A stretch of 64,000 nucleotides of DNA from Pseudomonas corrugata (GTDB taxonomy: Bacteria > Pseudomonadota > Gammaproteobacteria > Pseudomonadales > Pseudomonadaceae), in NCBI RefSeq assembly GCF_001269905.1, contig NZ_LHVK01000005.1, positions 248,001-312,000 on the forward strand. The letters are read 5' to 3'. The position numbers and the translations under genes are program-made. Shown piece after piece: positions 56,590-64,000 of the stretch; within the stretch, counting starts at the first letter, position 1, and every line of letters starts with the position of its first letter. Below the pieces are notes generated by a model. It worked only from the letters and a program-made list of their open reading frames with translations. It made no database searches and was not told the DNA's origin.

Positions 56590-57369
56590 ATGCTGATGGT
56601 GATTTCCCCCGCCAAGACCCTCGATTACGAAACGCCGCCGGCCACCGAACGCTTTACCCTGCCACAGTACCTGGACCATTCCCAGGAACTGGTCGAGCAA
56701 TTGCGTGAATTCTCGCCGACACAGATCAGCGAATTGATGCACGTCTCCGACAAGATCGGCGGCCTCAATGCTGCGCGATTCGGCAGCTGGACCCCGGCGT
56801 TCAGCCCGGCCAATGCAAAGCAGGCCTTACTGGCCTTCAAGGGTGACGTGTATACGGGCCTGGATGCACAGAGCTTCAGCGAAGCCGACTTCGACCAGGC
56901 CCAACGGCATCTGCGCATGCTCTCCGGTCTTTACGGCCTGCTGCGGCCGCTGGACCTGATGCAGCCCTATCGTCTGGAAATGGGCACCAGGTTGGCGAAT
57001 GCCCGGGGCAAGGATCTCTATGCATTCTGGGGCAGCCGTATCAGTGAATGGCTGAACGAAGCCCTGGCCGACCAAGGCGATGACGTGCTGTTGAACCTGG
57101 CTTCCAACGAGTACTTCTCGGCGGTCAAACGCAGTGCCTTGAACGCGCGCATCATCGATACCGAATTCAAGGACCTGAAGAACGGCCAGTACAAGATCAT
57201 CAGTTTCTACGCTAAAAAAGCCCGCGGCTTGATGAGCCGGTTTGTCATCCAGGAGCGCATCAACGATCCGGCACTGCTCAAACAGTTCGACGTGCAAGGC
57301 TATCGTTACAGCGCCGAACAGTCCTCACCGCAGAGACTGATTTTCCTGCGCGACCACGCCCCACAATAA
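56590..57369 (+). CDS. yaaA: YaaA-family peroxide stress protein
   Basis: The 259-residue protein begins [14 protein letters not shown] and has the family motifs [32 protein letters not shown] and [11 protein letters not shown]. In E. coli YaaA lowers free iron and limits oxidative DNA damage. RBS AAGGAGA is present eight bases upstream. Confidence 0.93.
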   Translation: MLMVISPAKTLDYETPPATERFTLPQYLDHSQELVEQLREFSPTQISELMHVSDKIGGLNAARFGSWTPAFSPANAKQALLAFKGDVYTGLDAQSFSEADFDQAQRHLRMLSGLYGLLRPLDLMQPYRLEMGTRLANARGKDLYAFWGSRISEWLNEALADQGDDVLLNLASNEYFSAVKRSALNARIIDTEFKDLKNGQYKIISFYAKKARGLMSRFVIQERINDPALLKQFDVQGYRYSAEQSSPQRLIFLRDHAPQ

Positions 57370-58180
57370 CGCAGCACTGCCTCCGGGCCCCTGATCAGGG
57401 GCCTCGATCAGCCCCACGCAGGTCATTGTACTTCCCCATTCGAATCGCCACTTTATTGGCGTCAATATTTAAAGCCCGTCCTGGGCTAACTATTCTTTCA
57501 CTCGACAATTGTCAGTTTTTTCCGTAGTGGCACAGAAAATTTTCAACAGTAGTGGCAAAAAAGTATCTAGGCCTCTTAACTCCCCGTAACTAAAGGGCGA
57601 AATCGCAAGTGCTATCAATATGAAAGCAGTGCCATCTCGACTCATATTTCAAAAAATTTCAGAAATCGCGATGAGCGGACTGGAACTATGTCCAAATGCA
57701 CGGCTCATACCACCCGTAACGATTCTCGCCGAGCGTGTACGAGATAACTTACAAAGGACGTCGACCAAAGTAACCAAGTTGTCACAGCAACTAAGCGAAA
57801 CGGTCGCCCTTATAGACCCAAGATGAAAAGGACAGGAGATAAGGCAGCATCACTATCCCCTACAAGGCCAAGGCTGCGCCCCTACAACGTGCTCACCTGA
57901 GCACACAAGCTTCTGATTTTGTGGGCTTTTTGCCAGAAATCAGAAGTGAACTACCTTTGCACGAATGTTCTGGATAACGAGGACTGGCTGCATAACAGGG
58001 CAGGTCATAACAAGAAGGCCGCACTGCGCACAACTTGAGTGCAATTATTTAGACACTCGGAACTTAGTATGCCTGCACACGGCACTGTGGCGCCTGCATT
58101 CCACACTTCCGAGTGCACTATGACCGCTGAACACTATTAACTCCGGCCATTTAATGGCGTGAAAAACAGAGGTAAATGCG
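57370..58180 (+). promoter_or_regulatory. Long upstream regulatory region of algD
   Basis: The 811 bases hold no gene I can support and are AT-rich compared with both neighbours. Inverted repeats stand out: GTGCTCA/TGAGCAC near 57890, CTTCTGATTT/AAATCAGAAG at 57910-57946, and CACTCGGAA/TTCCGAGTG at 58054-58115. In pseudomonads algD is driven by AlgU with distant sites for AlgR, AmrZ and others, so a long upstream region is expected. Confidence 0.75.
58060..58087 (+). promoter_or_regulatory. Candidate AlgU (sigma-22) promoter of algD
   Basis: GGAACTT at 58059-58065 matches the AlgU -35 (GAACTT). The region 17 bases further on, CACTG, is a weak match to TCTGA. The position, about 95 bases before the algD start, allows a leader. 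The -10 makes this tentative. Confidence 0.4.
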
Positions 58181-59497
58181 ATGCGCATTAGCATATTTGG
58201 TTTGGGTTACGTCGGTGCAGTATGTGCCGGTTGCCTGTCTGCACGGGGCCATGATGTGGTTGGCGTGGATGTCGCCAAAGACAAGATCGATATGATCAAC
58301 GCCGGCAAGTCGCCTATTGTTGAACCGGGTCTTGGGGAGTTGCTGGCTCAAGGCATTCAAACAGCTCGCCTGCGTGGTACGACCAACTTCGCGGAAGCCA
58401 TTCGCGATACAGACCTGTCGATGATTTGCGTCGGTACACCGAGCAAAAAGAACGGTGATCTGGAACTGAACTACATCGAGGCCGTCTGCCGCGAGATCGG
58501 TTTTGTCCTGCGCGAAAAGACCACCCGCCACACCATCGTGGTGCGCAGCACCGTATTGCCAGGCACCGTGGCAAACGTTGTCATCCCGATCCTCGAAGAC
58601 TGCTCCGGCAAAAAGGCCGGTGTCGATTTCGGCGTCGCGGTCAACCCTGAATTCCTGCGTGAAAGCACCGCGATCAAGGACTACGACCAGCCACCGATGA
58701 CCGTCATCGGCGAGTTCGACAAGGCCTCCGGCGACGTTCTGCAATCGCTGTACGAAGAACTCGATGCGCCGATCATCCGCAAGGACATCGCAGTCGCCGA
58801 GATGATCAAGTACACCTGCAACGTGTGGCACGCCACCAAGGTGACCTTCGCCAACGAGATCGGCAACATCGCCAAGGCGGTGGGCGTCGATGGCCGTGAA
58901 GTAATGGACGTGGTGTGCCAGGACAAGGCCCTGAATCTGTCCCAGTACTACATGCGCCCAGGTTTCGCCTTCGGTGGCTCGTGCCTGCCCAAGGACGTAC
59001 GCGCCCTGACCTATCGCGCCAGCTCCCTGGACGTAGAGGCGCCGCTGCTCAACTCGCTGATGCGCAGCAACGAATCCCAGGTGCAGAACGCCTTCGACAT
59101 CGTCTCCAGCCACGAAAAACGCAAAGTCGCCCTGCTGGGCCTGAGCTTCAAGGCCGGTACCGACGACCTGCGCGAAAGCCCACTGGTAGAACTGGCGGAG
59201 ATGCTGATTGGCAAGGGCTACGACCTGCGCATCTACGACAGCAACGTCGAATACGCCCGTGTCCACGGCGCGAACAAGGACTACATCGAGTCGAAGATTC
59301 CTCACGTCTCGTCCTTGCTCAACTCCGACTTCGACTCGGTCATCGACAACTCCGACATCATCATCCTCGGCAACCGCGACGAGAAGTTCCGCGCGCTGAC
59401 CGAAAACGTACCGGAAGGCAAGCAGGTCATCGACCTGGTCGGCTTCATGTCCAAGGCCACCAACCCGAGTGGCCGGACCGAAGGCATCTGCTGGTAA
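58181..59497 (+). CDS. algD: GDP-mannose 6-dehydrogenase
   Basis: AlgD makes GDP-mannuronate, the alginate precursor, and its step commits carbon to alginate. The 438 residues have the NAD-binding MRISIFGLGYVGAVCAGCLS, the catalytic Cys in GGSCLPKDVRAL and substrate-binding ESTAIKDYDQPP. It is the first gene of the alginate operon. Confidence 0.97.
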   Translation: MRISIFGLGYVGAVCAGCLSARGHDVVGVDVAKDKIDMINAGKSPIVEPGLGELLAQGIQTARLRGTTNFAEAIRDTDLSMICVGTPSKKNGDLELNYIEAVCREIGFVLREKTTRHTIVVRSTVLPGTVANVVIPILEDCSGKKAGVDFGVAVNPEFLRESTAIKDYDQPPMTVIGEFDKASGDVLQSLYEELDAPIIRKDIAVAEMIKYTCNVWHATKVTFANEIGNIAKAVGVDGREVMDVVCQDKALNLSQYYMRPGFAFGGSCLPKDVRALTYRASSLDVEAPLLNSLMRSNESQVQNAFDIVSSHEKRKVALLGLSFKAGTDDLRESPLVELAEMLIGKGYDLRIYDSNVEYARVHGANKDYIESKIPHVSSLLNSDFDSVIDNSDIIILGNRDEKFRALTENVPEGKQVIDLVGFMSKATNPSGRTEGICW

Positions 59498-59588
59498 GTC
59501 TGTTTGCCGGCCGGGGCCTGCCCTGGCCGGCCTTTCGCCTGCCTTAACCCATCGGGCCGCCCACAAGGCCCGCCCGAGATAGAGACGG

Positions 59589-61079
59589 ATGCAGATTATG
59601 CACAGGCTAAAGCACGGCCTGCTTCAGGCCGCCGGTTGGCTGTTTTACTTGAGTTTACTGATGGGCATCGCCATGGCGTTGCCCACGTCCACGTTCGACT
59701 CCGAATCCAAGGATTTCATCTTCCTGATCGGCGCCGTGGGCATCTGGCGTTACTCCATGGGAGCAACGCATTTCGTGCGTGGCATGATCTTCCTGTACAT
59801 CGTCTACCCGCACCTGCGTCGCAAGGTACGCAAGTTGGGCGCGGCGGCGGATCCTTCCCACGTCTACCTGATGGTCACCAGCTTCCGGATCGACGCGCTG
59901 ACCACCGCCCAGGTCTATGGCTCGGTGATCCGCGAAGCCATCGAGTGCGGGCTGCCCACCACCGTGGTCTGCTCCATCGTGGAAATGTCCGACGAACTGC
60001 TGGTCAAGAGCCTCTGGGCTCGCATGAACCCGCCAGAGCGAGTCAAGCTGGACTTCGTGCGCATCCCGGGCACCGGCAAGCGTGATGGCCTGGCCTACGG
60101 TTTCCGCGCCATCTCCCGCCACCTGCCGGATGATCGCGCCGTGGTCGCCGTGATCGATGGCGACACCGTGCTCGCCGAAGGCGTCGTGCGCAAGACCGTG
60201 CCGTGGTTCCAGCTGTTCGGCAACGTCGGCGGCCTGACCACCAACGAGTTCTGCGAAGTGCGTGGCGGTTACATCATGGCCGAGTGGCACAAGCTGCGTT
60301 TCGCCCAGCGTCACATCAACATGTGCTCCATGGCCCTGTCCAAGCGCGTACTGACCATGACCGGTCGCATGTCGGTGTTCCGCGCCACCGTGGTAACCAA
60401 CCCGGACTTCATCGCCGACGTGGAAAGCGACTCGCTGCAACACTGGCGCCTGGGTCGCTTCAAGTTCCTTACCGGTGATGACAAGTCGAGTTGGTTCAGC
60501 CTGATGCGCCTGGGCTACGACACTTTCTACGTACCCGATGCAGCGATCAACACCGTTGAACACCCGCCGGAAAAAAGCTTCATCAAGGCCAGTCGCAAGC
60601 TGATGTTCCGCTGGTACGGCAACAATCTGCGGCAGAACTCCCGGGCACTGGGGCTGGGCTTGAAACGTCTGGGCCTGTTTACCTCGGTGGTGCTGTTCGA
60701 CCAGCGAGTGTCGATGTGGACTTCGCTGCTGGGCCTGACGGTGGCGCTGATTGCCAGCTTCAAGTACGGCACCGCGTTCATCCTGGTGTACCTGCTGTGG
60801 ATCGGCATCACCCGATTGATCCTGACCCTGTTGCTGTCGTGCTCCGGACACCGGATCGGCCCCGCTTACCCGGCGATTCTCTATTACAACCAGATCGTCG
60901 GCGCGATGGTGAAGATCTATGTGTTTTTCCGCCTCGATCAGCAGTCCTGGACCCGACAGCCCACTTCTCTTACCCGTGATCTCGCCAGCTTTCAACGTTG
61001 GTTCAACACCTGGTCGTCTCGGACCATGACCTTCTCTGCCGGCAGTATTTTCGTCGCCGTGCTGTTGACGATGGTCTGA
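59589..61079 (+). CDS. alg8: Alginate polymerase glycosyltransferase
   Basis: Alg8 is the family-2 inner-membrane glycosyltransferase that joins mannuronate units. The 496 residues have two N-terminal membrane helices, a cytoplasmic catalytic domain with DGDT ([11 protein letters not shown]), an [13 protein letters not shown] motif for acceptor binding, and further C-terminal helices. It works with Alg44. Confidence 0.96.
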   Translation: MQIMHRLKHGLLQAAGWLFYLSLLMGIAMALPTSTFDSESKDFIFLIGAVGIWRYSMGATHFVRGMIFLYIVYPHLRRKVRKLGAAADPSHVYLMVTSFRIDALTTAQVYGSVIREAIECGLPTTVVCSIVEMSDELLVKSLWARMNPPERVKLDFVRIPGTGKRDGLAYGFRAISRHLPDDRAVVAVIDGDTVLAEGVVRKTVPWFQLFGNVGGLTTNEFCEVRGGYIMAEWHKLRFAQRHINMCSMALSKRVLTMTGRMSVFRATVVTNPDFIADVESDSLQHWRLGRFKFLTGDDKSSWFSLMRLGYDTFYVPDAAINTVEHPPEKSFIKASRKLMFRWYGNNLRQNSRALGLGLKRLGLFTSVVLFDQRVSMWTSLLGLTVALIASFKYGTAFILVYLLWIGITRLILTLLLSCSGHRIGPAYPAILYYNQIVGAMVKIYVFFRLDQQSWTRQPTSLTRDLASFQRWFNTWSSRTMTFSAGSIFVAVLLTMV

Positions 61080-61114
61080 CCGAACTCGCCTGAATTAACT
61101 AGGAAATCGCCCCT

Positions 61115-62284
61115 ATGAACACCGCCGTGAATGTCAACGTAGTGCATGAATCCGAAGCCCAGCGCCAACACGCCCGGGTGAAAATCCCGGCCAAGCTGCG
61201 CTTCTTCGGTCCCGACCGCACCCCCATGGAAGTCAAGGTCCTGGACCTGTCCGCCGGCGGCCTGAGCTTCAACGCCGGCCAGATGCCGCTCAAGGTGGGT
61301 GAGGCCTACAAGGGTCGCCTGCAATTCGTCATCGACAACCTTGGCCTGGCCATGGACGTGGAATTGCAGATCCGCTCCCACGAGCGCCAGACCGGCCGCA
61401 CCGGTTGCCAGTTCCAGAACCTGGAACCTCGGGATATCTCGACACTGCGTCATATCATCACCTCGCATCTGGCCGGCGACATCGTCGGCGTCGGCGATGT
61501 GCTGGCGACCCTGCAACGCGACAACTTCACCAAGGCGCGCAAGCAGAAGGATGAAAGCAGCGGCATGAGCGCCCTGGGTCGCCTGCGGGCCGTGACCTTC
61601 AGCCTGGGCGTGTTCATCGTCGGCCTGGCAGCATTCGGGTTCATCTTCAAGTCGGTGTACGGCATGTACTTCGTCAGCCACGCCCAGGCAGGCCTGGTGA
61701 ACGTACCGGGCATGGCGATCACCATGCCGCGCGACGGCACCGTGCAGAGCCTGGTCAAGCCTGACGGCGTGGCCGCCAAAGGCGCCCCGCTAGCGACCTT
61801 CAGCACCAGCATGCTCGACGTGCTCAAGGGCCACCTGGACGACAACCAACTGCAACCGGCCAAGGTCGAAGAGTTGTTCGGCAAGCAGATGACCGGCACC
61901 CTGACCTCCCCTTGCGATTGCATCGTGGCCCAGCAATTGGTCGCCAACGGTCAATACGCCAGCAAGGGCGACGTGATCTTCCAACTGGTTCCGCGCGGTA
62001 CCGAAGCCAACGTGGAAGCACGCTTCTCCTATCGCCAGTTCGGCGAAGTGCGTCCAGGCACCTCGGTGAACTTCCAGGTCGCCGGCGAAGACGTCACCCG
62101 CACCGGCAAGATCATCAGCAGCACCAGCCTGAAAAGCGAAGACCTGTCGTCGGATATCCGTGTGCTGATCAAGCCCGACGAGCCTCTGGACAGCGCCCTG
62201 GCCGGTCGTCCCGTGGAAGTCAACAGCGACCGTGGTCCGAACCTGAACTGGCTGATCGACAAAGCCATGGCTGTCGGTAAGTAA
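61115..62284 (+). CDS. alg44: Alginate co-polymerase, c-di-GMP receptor
   Basis: The 389-residue protein starts with a cytoplasmic PilZ domain (RQHARVKIPAKLRF and LDLSAGGLSF bind c-di-GMP), then one membrane helix (about residues 163-180) and a periplasmic HlyD-like domain. C-di-GMP binding activates Alg8. Confidence 0.96.
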   Translation: MNTAVNVNVVHESEAQRQHARVKIPAKLRFFGPDRTPMEVKVLDLSAGGLSFNAGQMPLKVGEAYKGRLQFVIDNLGLAMDVELQIRSHERQTGRTGCQFQNLEPRDISTLRHIITSHLAGDIVGVGDVLATLQRDNFTKARKQKDESSGMSALGRLRAVTFSLGVFIVGLAAFGFIFKSVYGMYFVSHAQAGLVNVPGMAITMPRDGTVQSLVKPDGVAAKGAPLATFSTSMLDVLKGHLDDNQLQPAKVEELFGKQMTGTLTSPCDCIVAQQLVANGQYASKGDVIFQLVPRGTEANVEARFSYRQFGEVRPGTSVNFQVAGEDVTRTGKIISSTSLKSEDLSSDIRVLIKPDEPLDSALAGRPVEVNSDRGPNLNWLIDKAMAVGK

Positions 62285-62298
62285 GCGGAGGACTGCCC

Positions 62299-63801
62299 GT
62301 GACGACTCCACAAAACAACAACGCGCTGCACTCCCTGTGGGAGCGAGCCTGCTCGCGATGGGATCGCAGCGATGTATCTGAAGGACCGCAGCGCCTGCTT
62401 CGCGAGCAGGCTCGCTCCCACAAAGGGACGCTGTGTGCCATTGCACTGGCCGTCAGCCTGGCCGGTTGCGCCGGCCTGCCCGACCAGCGCCTGGCCAATG
62501 AGGCCCTCAAGCGTGGTGACACGGCGCTGGCGCAGCAGAACTATCAGCAACTGGCCGACCTTGGCTACAGCGAGGCTCAGGTGGGTCTGGCCGACATCCA
62601 GGTGGACAGCCGCGACCCCGAGCAGATGAAAAAGGCCGAGGCCACCTACCGCGCCGCCGCTGACATCTCGCCACGGGCCCAGGCCCGCCTGGGTCGCCTG
62701 CTGGTGGCCAAACCGGGTTCCACCGAGGCTGAAAAGCACGAAGCCGAAGGCCTGTTGAAAAAAGCCTTCGCCAACGGTGAAGGCAATACCCTGATCCCGC
62801 TGGCAATGCTGTACCTGCAATACCCCCACAGCTTCCCGAACATCAACGCCCAACAGCAGATCAGCCAGTGGCGCAGCGCCGGCTACCCGGAAGCGGGCCT
62901 GGCGCAGATTCTGCTCTATCGCACCCAGGGCACCTACGATCAGCACCTGGACGAAGTCGAGAAGGTCTGCAAGGCCGCATTGGCCACCACCGATATCTGC
63001 TATGTCGAACTGGCCACTGTCTACCAAAAACGCGGCCAGCCGGAACAGCAGGCCGAACTGCTCAAGCAGATGCAGGCCGGTCACAGTCGTGGCGTGGTGT
63101 CAGCCCAGCGAGTGGACAGTGTTGCCCGTGTCCTGGCCGATGCCAGTCTGGGCAAGACTGATGAGAAGACCGCTCAGTCCCTGCTCGAAGACATCGCCCC
63201 CGGCTACCCGGCTGCCTGGGTCAGCCTGGCGCAGTTGCTCTACGACTTTCCCGAACTGGGCGACGTCGACAAGATGATGCAATACCTGGAAAACGGCCGC
63301 GCCGCCGACCAGCCTCGCGCCGAGCTGTTGCTGGGCAAGCTGTACTACGAAGGCAAATGGGTACCGGCCGACGCCAAGGTCGCCGAGGCACATTTCCAGA
63401 AAGCCGTCGGCCGCGAAGTAGCCGCCGATTACTACCTTGGCCAGATCTATCGCCGAGGCTACCTGGGCCGGGTGTATTCGCAAAAAGCCCTGGACCATCT
63501 GCTCAAGGCCGCCCGTAACGGCCAGAACAGCGCCGACTTCGCCATTGCCCAATTGTTTTCCCAAGGCAAGGGTACCAAGCCCAATCCGGTCAACGCCTAT
63601 GTGTTCAGCCAGTTGGCCAAGGTCCAGAACACCCCGCAAGCCATCGAGCTTGCCCAGACTCTCGAAGCACAACTACCGCCGGAGCAGCTTGCCCAAGCCA
63701 AACGCCTGCTGCAACAAGAGCAGGCCATTCGTGGCGTCATGAGCCCCGATACGCTGGAACTGCAAGCCCTGAAAGAAGATAACGGCGAGGAACAACTATG
63801 A
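62299..63801 (+). CDS. algK: Alginate export lipoprotein AlgK with a REPIN in its signal region
   Basis: AlgK is an outer-membrane lipoprotein with Sel1/TPR-like repeats that supports the AlgE pore. The 500-residue protein starts at GTG 62299 with GGAGG eight bases upstream. Between residues 13 and 42 a REPIN is read through in frame, giving a charged stretch ahead of the hydrophobic [15 protein letters not shown] (lipidated Cys about residue 57). Normal AlgK has a signal of some 27 residues. From [15 protein letters not shown] on the protein is normal. Export may be impaired. Confidence 0.9.
   Translation: MTTPQNNNALHSLWERACSRWDRSDVSEGPQRLLREQARSHKGTLCAIALAVSLAGCAGLPDQRLANEALKRGDTALAQQNYQQLADLGYSEAQVGLADIQVDSRDPEQMKKAEATYRAAADISPRAQARLGRLLVAKPGSTEAEKHEAEGLLKKAFANGEGNTLIPLAMLYLQYPHSFPNINAQQQISQWRSAGYPEAGLAQILLYRTQGTYDQHLDEVEKVCKAALATTDICYVELATVYQKRGQPEQQAELLKQMQAGHSRGVVSAQRVDSVARVLADASLGKTDEKTAQSLLEDIAPGYPAAWVSLAQLLYDFPELGDVDKMMQYLENGRAADQPRAELLLGKLYYEGKWVPADAKVAEAHFQKAVGREVAADYYLGQIYRRGYLGRVYSQKALDHLLKAARNGQNSADFAIAQLFSQGKGTKPNPVNAYVFSQLAKVQNTPQAIELAQTLEAQLPPEQLAQAKRLLQQEQAIRGVMSPDTLELQALKEDNGEEQL
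62336..62422. repeat. REPIN inside algK
   Basis: TGTGGGAGCGAGCCTGCTCG with CGATGG at the left is mirrored by CTTCGCGAGCAGGCTCGCTC with CCACA at the right. The 87 bases equal 29 codons, so the frame is kept. Confidence 0.9.
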
Positions 63802-64000
63802 AGCCTTTGAAGCTCAATCCTTTTGTGCAGGCCGGAATTGGCCTGACATTCGCACTGATGTGGTCCTGCCCGACCCTGGCGGCCCTGACCGAAAGCAAGA
63901 ATTTCGGCCTGGAAGTGAAGATCACCGGCCAATCCGAAGACGACCGTGACCTGGGCACCCAGAGCGGTGGCGACGTCAATGGGGTGGGCCTGGACCTGCG
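63798..64000 (+). CDS. algE: Alginate outer-membrane porin AlgE, N-terminal part (cut by window end)
   Basis: The open frame begins at ATG 63798, overlapping the algK stop (ATGA), and runs to the window end (67 residues). A signal peptide ([12 protein letters not shown]) is followed by [25 protein letters not shown], as in AlgE, the 18-strand barrel that releases alginate. Order after algK supports the call. Confidence 0.9.
   Translation, partial: MKPLKLNPFVQAGIGLTFALMWSCPTLAALTESKNFGLEVKITGQSEDDRDLGTQSGGDVNGVGLDL

Noticed and set aside
57620..57826. 68-codon frame upstream of algD
   Set aside because: No RBS or family match; sits in a regulatory region.

Overview
The window looks like the chromosome of a Pseudomonas of the fluorescens group. 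It is GC-rich, its gene content and order match pseudomonads (dauBAR with rhlB, aapJQMP, alginate algD-alg8-alg44-algK-algE, the nag PTS operon, lptFG/pepA/holC/valS), and it carries many REP/REPIN repeats of the GTGGGAGCGAGC...GCTCGCGA type. Nearly all of it is core genome. The accessory parts are the left edge (an IS and a broken transporter), one secreted toxin-like gene, a damaged toxin-antitoxin pair and the REP repeats.

Layout. 1-3000: the 3' end of an RraA-type aldolase gene, a YheO/DauR-type regulator, and the last part of an MFS transporter gene cut off by a complete IS3-family element. 3.2-10.5 kb: a GntR regulator with a paired operator-like repeat, then nagA, nagB-II, an EIIA-HPr-EI fusion and nagE, which together import and catabolise N-acetylglucosamine. 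10.7-11.8 kb: a secreted protein resembling the cholera/heat-labile enterotoxin A chain, with a second degenerate copy of the fold. 12-18 kb: NIF3-like protein, purL, mltF. 18.2-24.3 kb: pdxJ, recO, era, rnc, lepB, lepA on the minus strand, bounded on both sides by the same class of long inverted REP pair and apparently without the DUF4845 gene usually found between lepB and rnc. 24.6-33.6 kb: lptG, lptF, pepA, holC, a small hypothetical gene, valS, rlmF. 33.7-40 kb: HU, NdpA/YejK, a membrane-anchored glutaredoxin, GST, GIY-YIG, NTF2-like, CynX-type MFS plus FCD-GntR regulator.

40-52 kb: mqsR (frameshifted) with intact mqsA; the aapJQMP amino-acid ABC transporter; an esterase; rhlB; and the D-arginine cluster dauB, dauA, dauR with a periplasmic binding protein. 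52-57 kb: moaE-moaD-moaC, a PIN-PhoH protein, a NodB-like protein with altered metal ligands, yaaA. 57.4-64 kb: an approximately 800-bp regulatory region and the start of the alginate operon (algD, alg8, alg44, algK, algE cut by the window edge). A REPIN lies in frame inside the algK export-signal region.

Points most worth following: the tandem enterotoxin-A-like protein, the REPIN inside algK, the one-base frameshift in mqsR with its operator and antitoxin intact, and the REP-bounded pdxJ-lepA block that has lost a gene and is out of its usual context. No tRNA, rRNA or CRISPR array was seen.
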